From Paragorgia papillata (lineage: Eukaryota > Cnidaria > Anthozoa > Scleralcyonacea > Coralliidae), in assembly GCA_035771165.1 (NCBI GenBank), contig JAWNZC010000087.1, forward strand, positions 5,649,501 through 5,713,500: a DNA stretch of 64,000 nt, read 5' to 3'. Both the position numbers and the translations under genes were made by a program. Positions 11,377 through 21,871 of this stretch are shown here, one piece after another (the first letter of the stretch is position 1; each line of letters starts with the position of its first letter). The notes below the pieces were generated by a model. It searched no databases and was not told the DNA's origin. It worked only from the letters and a program-made list of their open reading frames with translations.

Positions 11377-12937
11377 TGATGATGAATCTTTATTTCTTCT
11401 CGGGGAATCATCAGTTATAAAAAAACTGCTTTACATGAAAGCCGAGATCTCTAAAAATGACTAAGTACACGAAAAAATTACATAATTAATTACATTAAAA
11501 ACTAGAAGTTACTATCGCAAGGGAAGTGCTGCCTCAAAAGCCATGGGAAGCCTAATTTTTTTTTAAATTTCAAAAATGAACCCTGGGATTGATTATATAA
11601 ATTGTAACAGACATTAAAAACTACACTAGCTAAAAACATTAAAATTGGAAACTATACAATACGATTACCTATATAATATTATTACATTTGAAGGATCGAT
11701 ATTCATAAAATAAAACGGGTATTTACAAATAATTATCGATTATTTCTCGTTTAAAAGTACTAAAATTATTTTGTGATCTGATATTAGGTGGGAGATTATT
11801 CCATAATTTGGCGCCCGCGTACTGAAAACTCTTCTTAAGGTATTCGGTTCGTGGTTTCGGAAGAACTAAACAGTTATCTCTATTTCTCAGATCATATGCA
11901 TTATTCACAGTAGACTTAGTAAAATACTCCATCAAATAACTAGGTGCGTTACCATGGAATATTTTAAACATCATGTTAGCGTTGTGAATATATCGCCTCT
12001 CAGACAATGTTTTCCATCCTAATTGTTGAAGGATGTCATTGGATCTGACTTCATAACTTTGACAGGTAATAACACGAGCAGCACGATTTTGTAATCTCTC
12101 ACCTCTTGTTAAAGGCATATTATCCCAAACAATGTCACAATAATCAAAAAGCGGTTGGATTAAAGACTTGTACATTATTATGGCAGTCTGTATAGGCACA
12201 AACTGTCTTACTTGACGTAGTCCCCCAATTGCTTTTGTTATTTTTTTTGACATTTCATTTATTTGGTCATGCCAAGACAACCTTTCATCAATGTAGATAC
12301 CTAGAGATTTTGATGCCTTGACCCTTTTAATAGGTTTATTGTCTAAAAGTATCGGTGTGTCTTCTCTAGTCTTACTTAGGTTATGATCTGACCCAATGAA
12401 CATCTGTTCTGTTTTGGTGACATTTAAACTGAGTTTATTAGCAATTAGCCATTCCTTAATATTTTGTAAGCCAGCTTCAGCAGAATTGGTTACTTCTACA
12501 ATTGACGAACCCGTTGTTGTTATGTTAGTGTCATCGGCATACAATCTAGCATTAGAATTCTCTAAACAACAAGGGAGATCATTTATGTAAATTAAAAACA
12601 ATAATGGACCGAGGATCGAGCCCTGTGGCACAACACATTTTAGCGTTCTTTGCTCAGACAAGTGACCATTTACAATACATCTTTGTACACGATTCGTAAT
12701 ATAGGACTTAAACCAATTCAAGGTCGAATCGCATACACCATAAAGTGATAATTTGTGTATTAAAATATTATGGTCAACTGTATCAAAAGCTTTGGCCAAA
12801 TCTAAATAAACCACAGAGTTTAACCGTCCTTGGTCCATATTATTAAACCATTCTATCGTAGCATCTAATAATGCTGTTGCTGAAGAGTGCGATGGCCTAA
12901 ATCCAGATTGAGCATTAGATAGTAAATTATTTTTAGA
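11376..12937 (-). mobile_element. LINE A, 5'-truncated, Jockey/CR1 group
   Basis: A LINE fragment on the minus strand that starts inside the reverse transcriptase (NNLLSNAQSGFRPSHSSATA) and ends in a short 3' UTR joined to (CAGA)n. It retains the RT catalytic region and the C-terminal domain. It is related to but clearly diverged from LINE B next to it, so it is not a simple duplication. Confidence 0.85.
11723..12937 (-). pseudogene. LINE A reverse transcriptase fragment
   Basis: RT copies the LINE RNA at the target site. The open frame runs from the truncation point at 12937 to a stop at 11723 with no break. Motifs include VVYLDLAKAFDTVDH, CVVPQGSILGPLLFLIYIND and the catalytic LYADD box. 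After these comes the usual CR1/Jockey-type C-terminus with KSLGIYIDERLSW and GAKLWNNLPPNIR. The endonuclease domain and the first ORF are absent, so the copy is dead on arrival despite its clean frame. Confidence 0.85.
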
Positions 12938-12982
12938 AGACAGACAGACAGACAGACAGAGAGAGAGAGAGAGAGAGAGAGA
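12938..12982. repeat. (CAGA)n(GA)n tract between the two LINEs
   Basis: A compound microsatellite. On the minus strand it is the tail of LINE B (AATAAAGT, then CT and GTCT units) and is followed at once by the truncated start of LINE A. Confidence 0.9.
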
Positions 12983-13114
12983 CTTTATTTAAACTCGGAA
13001 TCTTAATCAATTTACAAAATTGCTTTTCGTAAGAGCCGATAAAAGAAGAGTAATTACTTATTACATATATACAAAATATTTACATAGTTCATTTGAAATT
13101 CAAATTAATTCAAA

Positions 13115-15988
13115 TTAATTTGGAACTGAGGTGTTGGTTGAGGTTTGACTTGCCAAACCCCTCTTGAAAGACGACAAAGTAGATGAGAGTTTCAAATCAA
13201 CTGGCAAACTATTCCATAATTTAGCTCCAGCAAACTTGAAACTTTTCTTCATGTAATCTGTATTTGGTTTAACGAGAGATAAATTAACACTATTGTTTCT
13301 CAGACAATATTTGCTAGTGTCAATGCCATAAGAAAAGTATCTTTTGAGATATGCAGGAGCAATAGCATTTAAAACTTTGTACATCATGATGCACTTATGA
13401 TCTTGTCGTCTTTCATGAAGGGTTGACCATCCTAATTGATTTCTTATGTCACTGGATTTGACTTCATACCCATTTTGCGTAATCACTCGCCCAGGACGAT
13501 TGTTTAATTTTTGCAGTCTCGTACTTTGTACCACTCCAATGGTGTCCCATACGACATCGCAATAATCAAATAATGGCTGTATCAAAGAGTTATAAATAGT
13601 TTTGGCTGTTTTGAGATCAACAAAGGGTCTCACTTGTCTTAACCCACCTATTGCTGACGAAACTTTACGCGAAAGAACATCAATATAATCTGTCCAAGAC
13701 AGTCTCTCATCGATGATAATTCCTAATAATTTACTTTTGCGAACCCGCTTAATGGGATTATTTGTAAGGTAAACAGCCACAGCGTCACTTATTTTGTTTA
13801 GCATGTCATCAGATCCAATGAACAAATGTTCTGTTTTAGTTAGATTAAGACTTAATTTGTTTGCCAACAGCCATTCACTGATATTACTCAGGTCACAGTT
13901 TATAAGGTGGATTACCTGAGTAAGTGAATTATCTGTAGTAGTGATGTAAGTATCATCGGCAAACATTCTCGGCTTAGAATATTTTAGGCAGTTTGGTAGA
14001 TCATTAATATACATTAGAAATAGAAGTGGACCAAGGATTGAACCCTGAGGAACACCTCATTTTATTGTTTTTGGCGACGAGAGTTGCCCATTTACTAGAC
14101 ACTGTTGCTTTCTTTCAAACAAGTATGATCGAAACCATTTAATTGTGTCGGGATGAAACCCATAACATGTTAATTTTTCAAGAAGAATAGCATGATTGAC
14201 AGTGTCAAATGCTTTTGAAAGATCTAGGAAAACAACAGAGTTTAATTTACCATGGTCCATGTTAGTAAACCATTCAGTAGAGGCTTCTAATAGCGATGTT
14301 GCGGTTGAGTGAAAACGTCTGAAACCGGATTGACATTCAGATAACAAATTGTTACTGGAGAGATACTCGTACAGTTGATTGTATATAAGTCTCTCCAGAA
14401 CTTTTGAAATTGACGATAGGATAGATATTGGTCTGTAATTGTTCAATTCGTCCTTTTCATTTCCTTTATAGATAGGAATAATTTTCGCCAACTTCCAGTC
14501 CGAAGGGAAAATACCAGAAACTATAGACGCATTAAATATGCTACACAAAGATTCATTTATGTAGGGTGCAGCAATTTTAACAAGGCGACAAGGTATCTTA
14601 TCGAGACCTGTCGCCTTGTTGGCGGATAGGTTAGATAATAGCTCACGAACCTCTGTTGGGGTGACTGATCGTAATTGAAATGAACTTTGAGCTTGTACTA
14701 TGTAATCTCGGTAAGATTTCGAGGGATCCGGTAATTTTTCAGCTAGATTTTGGCCAATTTCAATAAAAAAATCATTAAATGTTTCACACATAACCTGAGG
14801 ATTGGACGTGGCGCAATTATTTCCGTCAATCTTGATTGAGTTAATATTACTTTGTTTTTTGTCTCGGCCCATGACATCATTTATTGTTTTCCAAACAGCA
14901 GCAGTATTACCGGAGTTTTCTCGTAGGCGCTCCTTATAATACTGAGATTTGGCTGTTTTAATATCATTATTAATTTTATTCTTGGCCTTTTTATAGTTTT
15001 GCCAGTCCTCACTTTTGTTAGTTTTTATTGCAATTGATTTTAACCGATCACGTGCTATCATCGATTTCTTGACTTCAATATTTAGCCAAGGTGACTTTTT
15101 ATTTCTAATTCTTTTCCTTTTGAGTGGAGCATGCTTATCGACAATTTTAATAAACTTTGACTTCCAATATGTCCACATCTCATTCGGATCACTAAAGTTA
15201 TTGACATCTACCCAGGGTGTGCGTTCTAGATCAGCGTTAAAATTATCAACATTGAAATTTTTAAAATTTCTTACTTCTTTTGTCTCATGTGTAGTTTTAT
15301 TAGAAATATATATTTTTCTAATAGCATACACGAGACTGTGATCACTGATGCCTATGTGCAGCACACCACTAGATACAATTCGTTGGGATGTGTTAGTGAG
15401 TATGAGGTCAATTAATGTCTTACTTTGCATTGTAATTCTGGTGGGATGTTTAATTAATTGCTCGAATTGATAAAGCTCACACAAAGAAAAAAGCTGTGCG
15501 TTTGGCGAAGTATTATTCGATGACAGCACGTTGCAGTTAAGATCACCTAAGATATATATCTCACTGTTACCAGAATCCAGCTTATTAATATTTTTTTCTA
15601 AATAATCGAAGAATTTAGTCGGATTATAGCTTGAGGGACGGTAGCAAGATATAACTGTGAATGGTTTACTATTTGGTTTATTAATGTCTAAACAAACTGC
15701 CTCAATGACATCGCACACTATCGTTGATTTGTTAACAAAGTTTACCGTGTCACGAACATATATAGCGACTCCACCACCAAAGCGGTTTCTGTCTTTACGA
15801 ATTATTTGATAGTTGAGAATTTTGACTGACTCATTCGGGATAGAGCTATCAAGCCTCGTTTCATTTATTGCTAAGAGATCAAGATTTTGATCTCTTATCC
15901 AAATACGCAATTCATCAATGTGACAAGGTAAACTTGTAATATTTAAAGAAGCCATCTTAAAGCCTCTTAAATTAGGAATACTAGTCAT
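13115..15988 (-). pseudogene. LINE B ORF2: APE endonuclease and reverse transcriptase, one nonsense codon
   Basis: ORF2 nicks the target and copies the element RNA there. The N-terminal APE-type endonuclease shows AINETRLD, CYRPSS, LGDLNCN and ISDHSLV. The RT domain shows IIPIYKG, NNYRPISILSS, VVFLDLSKAFDTVNH, PQGSILGPLLFLMYINDLP and the FADD box. The frame is interrupted once, by TGA at 14059-14057, where LINE A has cysteine (TLKCVVPQGS). The parts before and after are in the same frame, so this is a point mutation, not a frameshift. The C-terminus matches LINE A in layout. Confidence 0.88.
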
Positions 15989-16033
15989 ATTAGGTAAAGG
16001 AGAAGAGTCACTGACCTCAGTTCCAACAGTATG

Positions 16034-17095
16034 TCAATTTGTTTGAATCAGGTTTTTAAAATCTCTCGCTAGAAGTGAAGTTCCATTACGATTTAAGTGA
16101 ACCTTTGGACTGTTGAGGGATCCTTCGTTTAATGTTGGATGAGTGAGAAATATTAGGTTTTTAGACTGACAGAAAGAAAATAGCCCTTTGTTCGTTTGTT
16201 CTCGTTTATTGCTGGCTTCTTTAAAGTCACCACGCGGAGTTATTTCAGAAAAGGCAATCTTTGTGTTGGGGCATTCTTTCTGTACCATGAGATATAGCTT
16301 TTCAACCTTTTTACAGATTTCTTCTGCCGTGTCTTTCCTCAAGTTGTTGGTTCCAATATGAATTATCAATTCATCTGGTGCATTATTCAATGTAGGTTTG
16401 ATATGGTGCGACATGTCTTCAACCGTTGCTCCCGAGAAAGACTTGACAGTAACTCTTGTGGTTTCGTTGCTTAATCGCCAACCCTCGATCCGAGAGACAA
16501 CAGAGTCACCGACAATAACGGTGTTTCTCCGTTTTGGCTTGTTTGTAGAGCCCGTCTGGCTTTCGTTACCTGAATTAGTTGTAGTTGTTTTCGGTGAGCT
16601 ATCGGTCGAAAGACTGTTTGAATGGTTTTCATTTTGTTGATTATCTTTAGCCATTGGAGAATTTTTAGAGTCTTTTCTTTTCTTTTTGTTCTTTTGGTCG
16701 TTTTGCTGATTGGCATTCCCTTGGGATGTCAAATTAGGTGTGGTCTCTTTAACTAATAAACGCATGGCCGTCACGAGACTTTGTTTTTCTTCTTCAAGTC
16801 TTTGATTCTGTACTCTGTAATTGCAAACTTCCTCGTTCAAAAGTTGGTTGTCGTTTTGTAATTTGCATATTTTCCTTCCCTGTTCGATGTTTTCTGTTAC
16901 GAGTTCATGATATTGATCTTTTCTCGTCAAGTCAATGACCGCGGCTCCGACACCTTTATCAGCTGATGGTAAAGCCGACTTGGTTTGTTCTCTTATTAAT
17001 ACCATTTCCATTCTGAGAGAATCTAGCTCATCTCTCAAGTTTAAATCACTGTTTACCTTGGCGTTCTTTTCGGTTACACCTTCGTTGGTTGCCAT
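16034..17095 (-). CDS. LINE B ORF1: coiled coil plus SGNH/GDSL esterase
   Basis: A 353-residue protein starting at an ATG 3 bp inside the element end. Residues about 55-115 are heptad-like and charged (probable coiled coil). Residues 120-190 are a low-complexity K/N/S/T-rich linker. An SGNH hydrolase domain follows: block I GDSVV (Ser198), block III HIGTNN (about 247-251) and the C-terminal VHLNRNG carrying the catalytic His. CR1-type ORF1 proteins are known to bind nucleic acid and membranes through such esterase domains; activity here is inferred. The frame is uninterrupted, unlike ORF2. Its 3' end lies 45 bp before ORF2. Confidence 0.85.
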   Translation of the reverse strand: MATNEGVTEKNAKVNSDLNLRDELDSLRMEMVLIREQTKSALPSADKGVGAAVIDLTRKDQYHELVTENIEQGRKICKLQNDNQLLNEEVCNYRVQNQRLEEEKQSLVTAMRLLVKETTPNLTSQGNANQQNDQKNKKKRKDSKNSPMAKDNQQNENHSNSLSTDSSPKTTTTNSGNESQTGSTNKPKRRNTVIVGDSVVSRIEGWRLSNETTRVTVKSFSGATVEDMSHHIKPTLNNAPDELIIHIGTNNLRKDTAEEICKKVEKLYLMVQKECPNTKIAFSEITPRGDFKEASNKREQTNKGLFSFCQSKNLIFLTHPTLNEGSLNSPKVHLNRNGTSLLARDFKNLIQTN

Positions 17096-17097
17096 TT

Positions 17098-17098
17098 T

Positions 17099-17177
<79 letters not shown>

Positions 17178-17308
17178 TGACTGACTGACTGACTGACTGA
17201 CTGACTGACTGACTGACTGACTGACTGACTGACTGACTGACTGACTGACTGACTGACTGACTGACTGACTGACTGACTGACTGACTGACTGACTGACTGA
17301 CTGACTGA
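17098..17308. repeat. (CAGA)n then (CTGA)n microsatellite
   Basis: About 80 bp of CAGA units are followed by about 130 bp of CTGA units, directly adjoining the 5' end of LINE B. The change of unit happens once, near 17176. Confidence 0.95.
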
Positions 17309-17317
17309 CAGTGAAGC

Positions 17318-17600
17318 TTTATGTACTATTTAAAACATGAGCAGCAGTGTTTTATCAGATTTAAATCACGAGGCGATAGCCGAGTGTTTTAGATTTGATA
17401 AAACACGTACTGCGAATGTTTTAAATGGCTTCAAAAGCTACTCATATAGAAATCAATTTTGAAAATTGAAGTTGTCTGAAGAAAAAGTTCATCGAAAATA
17501 GCGAGCGTGTCTCTATCACATATAGAAACATGTCACGGTCCTGATTTCCCTTTGTGTTTTCCTCAGGAATTATTAACGAGTTTTTGAAATATATTTATAA
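17318..17600 (+). repeat. Hairpin repeat family copy
   Basis: GTGTTTTATCAGATTTAAA faces TTTGATAAAACAC across a CACGAGGCGATAGCCGAG loop, flanked by TTTAAAACATGAGC and TGTTTTAAATGGCTTC as an outer inverted pair. The same layout occurs at 62345-62625, and a diverged copy lies at 2005-2165. No coding frame. Confidence 0.6.
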
Positions 17601-17836
17601 TCTTTGTCACTTTCTGATATGGAAATTGTTTAATATTATCATCAACTAAAGTTTCATCTTGATGTCTTTTACTTCTGCTAAAGTTGGTTTACTATTCATG
17701 ACAGGAAATGACGTCAAACTAGGGACACGCCGTCAACACGGAGTCACGTCTTAGCGTGTCCTTTTAGCAGAAGAAAAAGGCATGAAGATGAAGATAACTT
17801 TAAACAATCCCCCTATCAGAAAGTGACAAAGATTAA
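17601..17836. repeat. Foldback repeat around CTTTGTCACTTTCTGATA
   Basis: The arm CTTTGTCACTTTCTGATA (about 17603) is mirrored by TATCAGAAAGTGACAAAG (about 17813-17832). Similarity continues inward through CTTCTGCTAAA / TTTAGCAGAAG. The unpaired centre holds a GACGTC-rich segment. Confidence 0.65.
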
Positions 17837-17954
17837 AAAAAAAACACACAAAAACATATAAGAAAACTTATTCACAGTAGTACACTAAGTTAAAAATAAT
17901 CTTTAAGGTATACGTTATAAAGTAAATGGTTTGAACCCAGGAGTATTATACATG

Positions 17955-18115
17955 TTTGAGAAAGTTGCTCGTCTAGGTTAGAGTAGTATTGAGAAAAACT
18001 GTTTGTGGACTTGACTCTGAAGATGACCGCCGCTGAGGCCGTCGAAACGTCAGTCACTACCACCACAAACAGTCTTTCTCAAGACTACTCTAACCTAGAC
18101 GAGCAACTTTCTCAG
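17955..18115. repeat. Inverted repeat with CGAAACGTCAGTCAC loop
   Basis: AAAGTTGCTCGTCTAGGTTA near 17960 is mirrored by TAACCTAGACGAGCAACTTT near 18091-18111. The central part contains CTGAAGA and GTCGAAACGTCAGTCACTAC. The small open frame across it (18005-18187) is a by-product of the repeat and I do not call it a gene. Confidence 0.65.
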
Positions 18116-18445
18116 ACATGTTGTATACGTTATAGTCGAAACAAAATTGGTTTAATATTAAAAATTTTTAAACAGGTTTATTTCTAGTGTTCAAATATGC
18201 AAGGGACCTTGTGTGACTTCTCGAAGGGATTAATATATTTAGCCACTTCTAAGTTCAAGTACTTTGTTTATTCTGAGCTGCAAACTATTTATTTGTCAAC
18301 AAGGCGACCTTATGGCGTTGAAATGAAGCACACTTGAGCAGTGACGCTCTATTGAGTGATAGCTATGACGTTAAAAATCACGCCATTCGACTAAAGTTGG
18401 CATCACTCACGTATGATTAACATATTTATATACATATACATACAG
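18116..18445. other. Non-coding, nothing recognised
   Basis: A+T-rich; no boundary, RNA or reading frame was recognised. Confidence 0.4.
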
Positions 18446-18884
18446 GAGTGGAGTAGAGTAGTGTAGAGTAGAGTAGGGTAGGGTGGGATAGGGTAGGGTA
18501 GGGTAGGGTAGAGTAGGGTAGGGTAGGGTAGGCTAGGGTAGGATAGAGTAGGGTAGGGTAGGCTAGGGTAGGGTAGAGTAGGGTAGGGTAGGGTAGGGTA
18601 GGGTAGGGTAGAGTAGGGTAGGGTAGATTATGGTAGGGCAGGGTAGAGAAGGGTAGGGCAGAGTAGGGTAGGGTAGGGTAGAGTTAGTGGAGTACTGGGT
18701 AGAGTAGAGTAGAGTAGAGTAGAGTAGAGTAGAGTAGAGTAGAGTAGAGTAGAGTAGAGTAGAGTAGAGTAGAGTAGAGTAGGGTAGGGTAGGGTAGGGG
18801 TAGGGTAGGTAGGGTAGGGCAGGGCAGGGCAGGGCAGGGCAGGGCAGAGCAGAGCAGAGTAGAGTAGAGTAGAGTAGAGTAGAG
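18446..18884. repeat. GGGTA/GAGTA pentanucleotide minisatellite
   Basis: A long array of 5-bp units alternates between GGGTA-rich blocks and a homogeneous GAGTA block (about 18705-18780), followed by GGGCA units. The strand is purine/thymine-skewed (no C except in GGGCA and GGCTA variants). Open frames across it are artefacts. Confidence 0.95.
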
Positions 18885-19614
18885 TTTTAAAAGGGTGTTT
18901 TTCATTATTACTTGAAAGCAAAGTATTAATCTACTTAAGAGTCTATTTATATATAAAATCAAGCTAAATATACATTAGAACAAAACATTTTCAAACTTAA
19001 AAAAAACCGGAATAAAATAGACGCCTTCGGAAGTAAACTTTTAAAATTTTAGAAGCTTATATTTTTTAACAACTCTCAATTTTTCGTCAAGATTTTGTCG
19101 TTTAATTTAGTTTATGACAAAGCAAAGCTGTTTAGAAATTATTAATAATTCATTAAAAAATTTTAAAGAAATAAATATTTATTATTTCATATATTTATTA
19201 TATTATTTATATTTAATTTATATATTTCATTAATCAGTATTTAATAGAAATCGAAGAAATATTACGATTAAATTTAGTTCATTACAATTAATATTTGGCA
19301 TTTCACTCGATTGAACTGTATAGACTAGGTAATTTAAATTAATTTAAATTAATTCTACTTAATTATCTAGAATTCGATATAATACTTGAGCAGATCTTGA
19401 CGCATGCATTTTAAAAATATATAACTTTACATATTGTTCTGTACTCTAATAAAAGTTATACAATGCACATTAATCATACTGTCAACGATGGCCACTTTAT
19501 TTGTCCACCTCCTGTATGTATTCTACACTCGAAATTTTCCTTCATCAACTTCGATTACTTTAGATCGACTCACCTTGAAAATACAGATCTGTTTAAACCA
19601 ATTAAAATGTGGTT
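18885..19614. other. A+T-rich non-coding stretch
   Basis: Very A+T-rich between 19130 and 19400. No gene or repeat boundary was recognised. Confidence 0.4.
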
Positions 19615-20125
19615 ATTCGCATTTCTTAAAGGGTTATGCAGCGAAAAATAAGTTCGGGAGAGACTCTCTTATTGCAAAGAACTTTTGAAATTATAAAGAT
19701 TGACGTTTTCAGCTCTTCCATATCTCACTTCGTTCTGTAGATATTGAGATTTGCGTGAAATGCAAATAACATCACTTAGACGTCACACTGTATAATGACT
19801 TGTTGGAAAATCATGTCTATTCTTGCAATAATTCAAGTAAATCACTTGAGCCTTTTCATGTATAGTGTCCTGCGATACCCAGAAGCACATGCACAGTTAA
19901 AAGTGATTTCGTTAAATAATCTCAAATTGATATTCAAGATTTTCCAACAAGTCATTATACAGTGTGACGTCTGAGTGATGTTATTATATATAAAACAAAT
20001 CTCAATACCTAAAGAACGAAGTGACATACGGAAGAGCTGCAAACGTCAATCTTTATAACTTGAAAAGTTCTTTGAAATAAGAGTCTCTCCCGAACTTATT
20101 TTTCGCTGCATAAGCCCTTTAAATA
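19615..20125. mobile_element. Foldback MITE of about 510 bp
   Basis: The left arm 19617-19815 (AAAGGGTTATGCAGCGAAAA to GACTTGTTGGAAAATC) is mirrored by 19938-20122 (GATTTTCCAACAAGTC to TTCGCTGCATAAGCCCTTT). The arms are about 190 bp with modest divergence, and the centre is about 120 bp. There is no coding capacity and no clear target duplication. Confidence 0.75.
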
Positions 20126-20485
20126 CATGTACACTTCAAAACACAACACCCAAATAGATAATGGTAATAAATAAATATTAGTATCTTATCCGTTTCAGTT
20201 ACTTCAAAATAGACAATTTTAATAAACGTCGATGAAGTTTAGATTCTGTTTTTAGTAAGAGCGTGAAAATATTTGGCGCCTTGTCGTTTGTATTTCCGAA
20301 GAGGAAACACGAGGTCCTTGAAAAATGAAGTGTTAACATCTTAACTAACCTTATACATGGAATAATGTTATCAATAATTCATTCGATGCACTAAAAAATC
20401 GAAGACAAACGAGACCTTACTCACGACTGACTCTTAATCCTGGCAGTTGGGTGTAGCGATACAGCCCAGCCATATAGTCAAGACT
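20126..20485. promoter_or_regulatory. Upstream flank of PH gene
   Basis: The 5' UTR and promoter of the gene at 20486 should lie here if it has no upstream intron. No unambiguous TATA box was picked. Nothing else was recognised. Confidence 0.3.
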
Positions 20486-21310
20486 ATGGATTACGAGTAT
20501 AGTGATGTAGGCTGTTGGAAACAGAGGGCTATAAAGCAAGGTTATATTATCAGATTTTATCGTGGTGTGTTCAAGAGCCCGAAAATGAAATACTTCGTTC
20601 TAACGTCAAGTGGTTTGATTTCGTTTGAAGGCAAGCCAGATAACGACTCAGCGCCGTTAAGCTTCGTGCCATTCGATCAACTTACGTCTATTAAGCTAGA
20701 TCAGATTGAACTGAACAGTTGTACTACCCTGTCATGTATGAAGATCACAAATAAAGCATCTACGAGCTTTTTGATGGCTTTTAGTCGAGAGGAAGAGCGA
20801 GATGAATGGGTGCTGGCGACAATGACGGCCTACTTGGAATCCCTTGTTTCGCCACGGGGTAGTTCTAATCTTCCTGAAGCAACCAACGAGCCAAGCACAC
20901 AGACTTACTCGGTCTCCCACAGCAAAAAATCCAGATTGGGAAGACAGAGCTTTCGAAGAAAACGCAGAAAAGGGAATCGTGGGGAGAGTTTACGGAGAGC
21001 AAGGTCGTGTGGCGCGGCTTTGCATGATTGCACAAATAATGTCGACACGATTAGAAAAACGTCTATAGACAACCCTCGCCTTCATGAAGCAAGACTATCG
21101 CAAGAATTAGGAAGAAAACGGAAATCAGAAACAGACCTAAATGTCGTGTCTCGTTTTCCTTCGGCTTGGGAATCAGATTGTCAAGAGAAAGAATTTCAGA
21201 CTTCTCGTCTTGAGCATCGAGATTCAGCCAGACTACACCCTTCCAAAAAAGACCGTGACACGAAGACTGGCCTTTTTTCGAAAATACTATCAAGACATTC
21301 GGCCAAATAA
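20486..21310 (+). CDS. PH-domain protein, single exon in view
   Basis: A 274-residue protein. Residues about 17-118 form a pleckstrin-homology domain: the opening KQGYIIRF, strand pattern KMKYFVLTSSGLISF, and the C-terminal helix REEERDEWVLATM with the conserved Trp108. PH domains bind phosphoinositides or proteins and recruit their carrier to membranes. The rest is polar; residues about 148-173 are strongly basic (GRQSFRRKRRKG), a possible nuclear or lipid-binding stretch, and the tail is Ser/Lys-rich. The start is the ATG at 20486; the frame stays open upstream for 13 codons with no earlier ATG, so an upstream exon is possible. An AATAAA lies about 50 bp after the stop. I cannot name an orthologue. 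Confidence 0.75.
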   Translation: MDYEYSDVGCWKQRAIKQGYIIRFYRGVFKSPKMKYFVLTSSGLISFEGKPDNDSAPLSFVPFDQLTSIKLDQIELNSCTTLSCMKITNKASTSFLMAFSREEERDEWVLATMTAYLESLVSPRGSSNLPEATNEPSTQTYSVSHSKKSRLGRQSFRRKRRKGNRGESLRRARSCGAALHDCTNNVDTIRKTSIDNPRLHEARLSQELGRKRKSETDLNVVSRFPSAWESDCQEKEFQTSRLEHRDSARLHPSKKDRDTKTGLFSKILSRHSAK

Positions 21311-21357
21311 GTGTATATAGTTGAGAGGCAAAAAGAAATTTGTACATTAATCGCATT

Positions 21358-21366
21358 TAAATAAAA
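21358..21366 (+). terminator. Polyadenylation signal of PH gene
   Basis: AATAAA about 50 bp after the stop codon, in an A/T-rich context. Confidence 0.55.
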
Positions 21367-21409
21367 CATTTGTATAGCTCTCTATATATGTATTGAATTT
21401 ACTTGTTAT

Positions 21410-21640
21410 AAGTGAAGGTTGCAGATGTGTACCGTAACCTTCTGATGACCAGTGAGACACTCTAACCATTGAGCTACAAGAACTCAGATGGTAAGTGAAG
21501 GTTACATATGTGTAACAACCTGTAACCTGATGACCAGTGAGACACTCTAACCATTGAGCTACAAGAACTCAGATGGTGAGTGAAAGTTACATATGTGTAC
21601 AACCTGTAACCTTCTAATGACCAGTGAGATAATCTAACCG
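21410..21640 (-). repeat. tRNA-like tandem repeat, short array
   Basis: On the minus strand each unit of about 87 bp holds an A-box-like TGTAGCTCAATGGTTAGAG and a partial B box (GGTTACAGGTT). The same unit forms a longer array at 37500-37910. The frame encoding repeated SHWSSEGYRLYTYVTFTHHL arises from the tandem unit and is not a gene. Confidence 0.65.
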
Positions 21641-21871
21641 TTTCAAATTGTGATATCAAAGTACAGTATCGATAGTTAAGCGAACTACTGGCAACTAAAA
21701 AATCGATAATGTAGCGGCCATCTTGGTAGTCAAAATTCGTCATGTCCGAAAACGAGTGCCAAAATTCTTTATCAATTGAAAAAGCAATTTCCTTTTGGCA
21801 GTTGGGCTTGCCGTAAACAACAGAAACAAAGACAGGTTCTACGCAACTAAACTCAACTAGATAACTCTATC

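Larger units (their letters stand above)
12983..17097 (-). mobile_element. LINE B, near full length, Jockey/CR1 group
   Basis: Two ORFs on the minus strand. ORF1 (17095-16034) has a coiled coil and an SGNH esterase; ORF2 (15988-13115) has an endonuclease and RT. Only 45 bp separate them. The 3' end carries AATAAA before the CT/GTCT tail, and the 5' end abuts a 210-bp CAGA/CTGA array. One in-frame stop in ORF2 is the only obvious coding lesion. ORF1 with an esterase is known from CR1-type elements. Confidence 0.88.

Noticed and set aside
18005..18187. Possible hammerhead and small protein (VETSVTTTT)
   Set aside because: The ribozyme core lacks a usable stem III, and the protein is a by-product of an inverted repeat.
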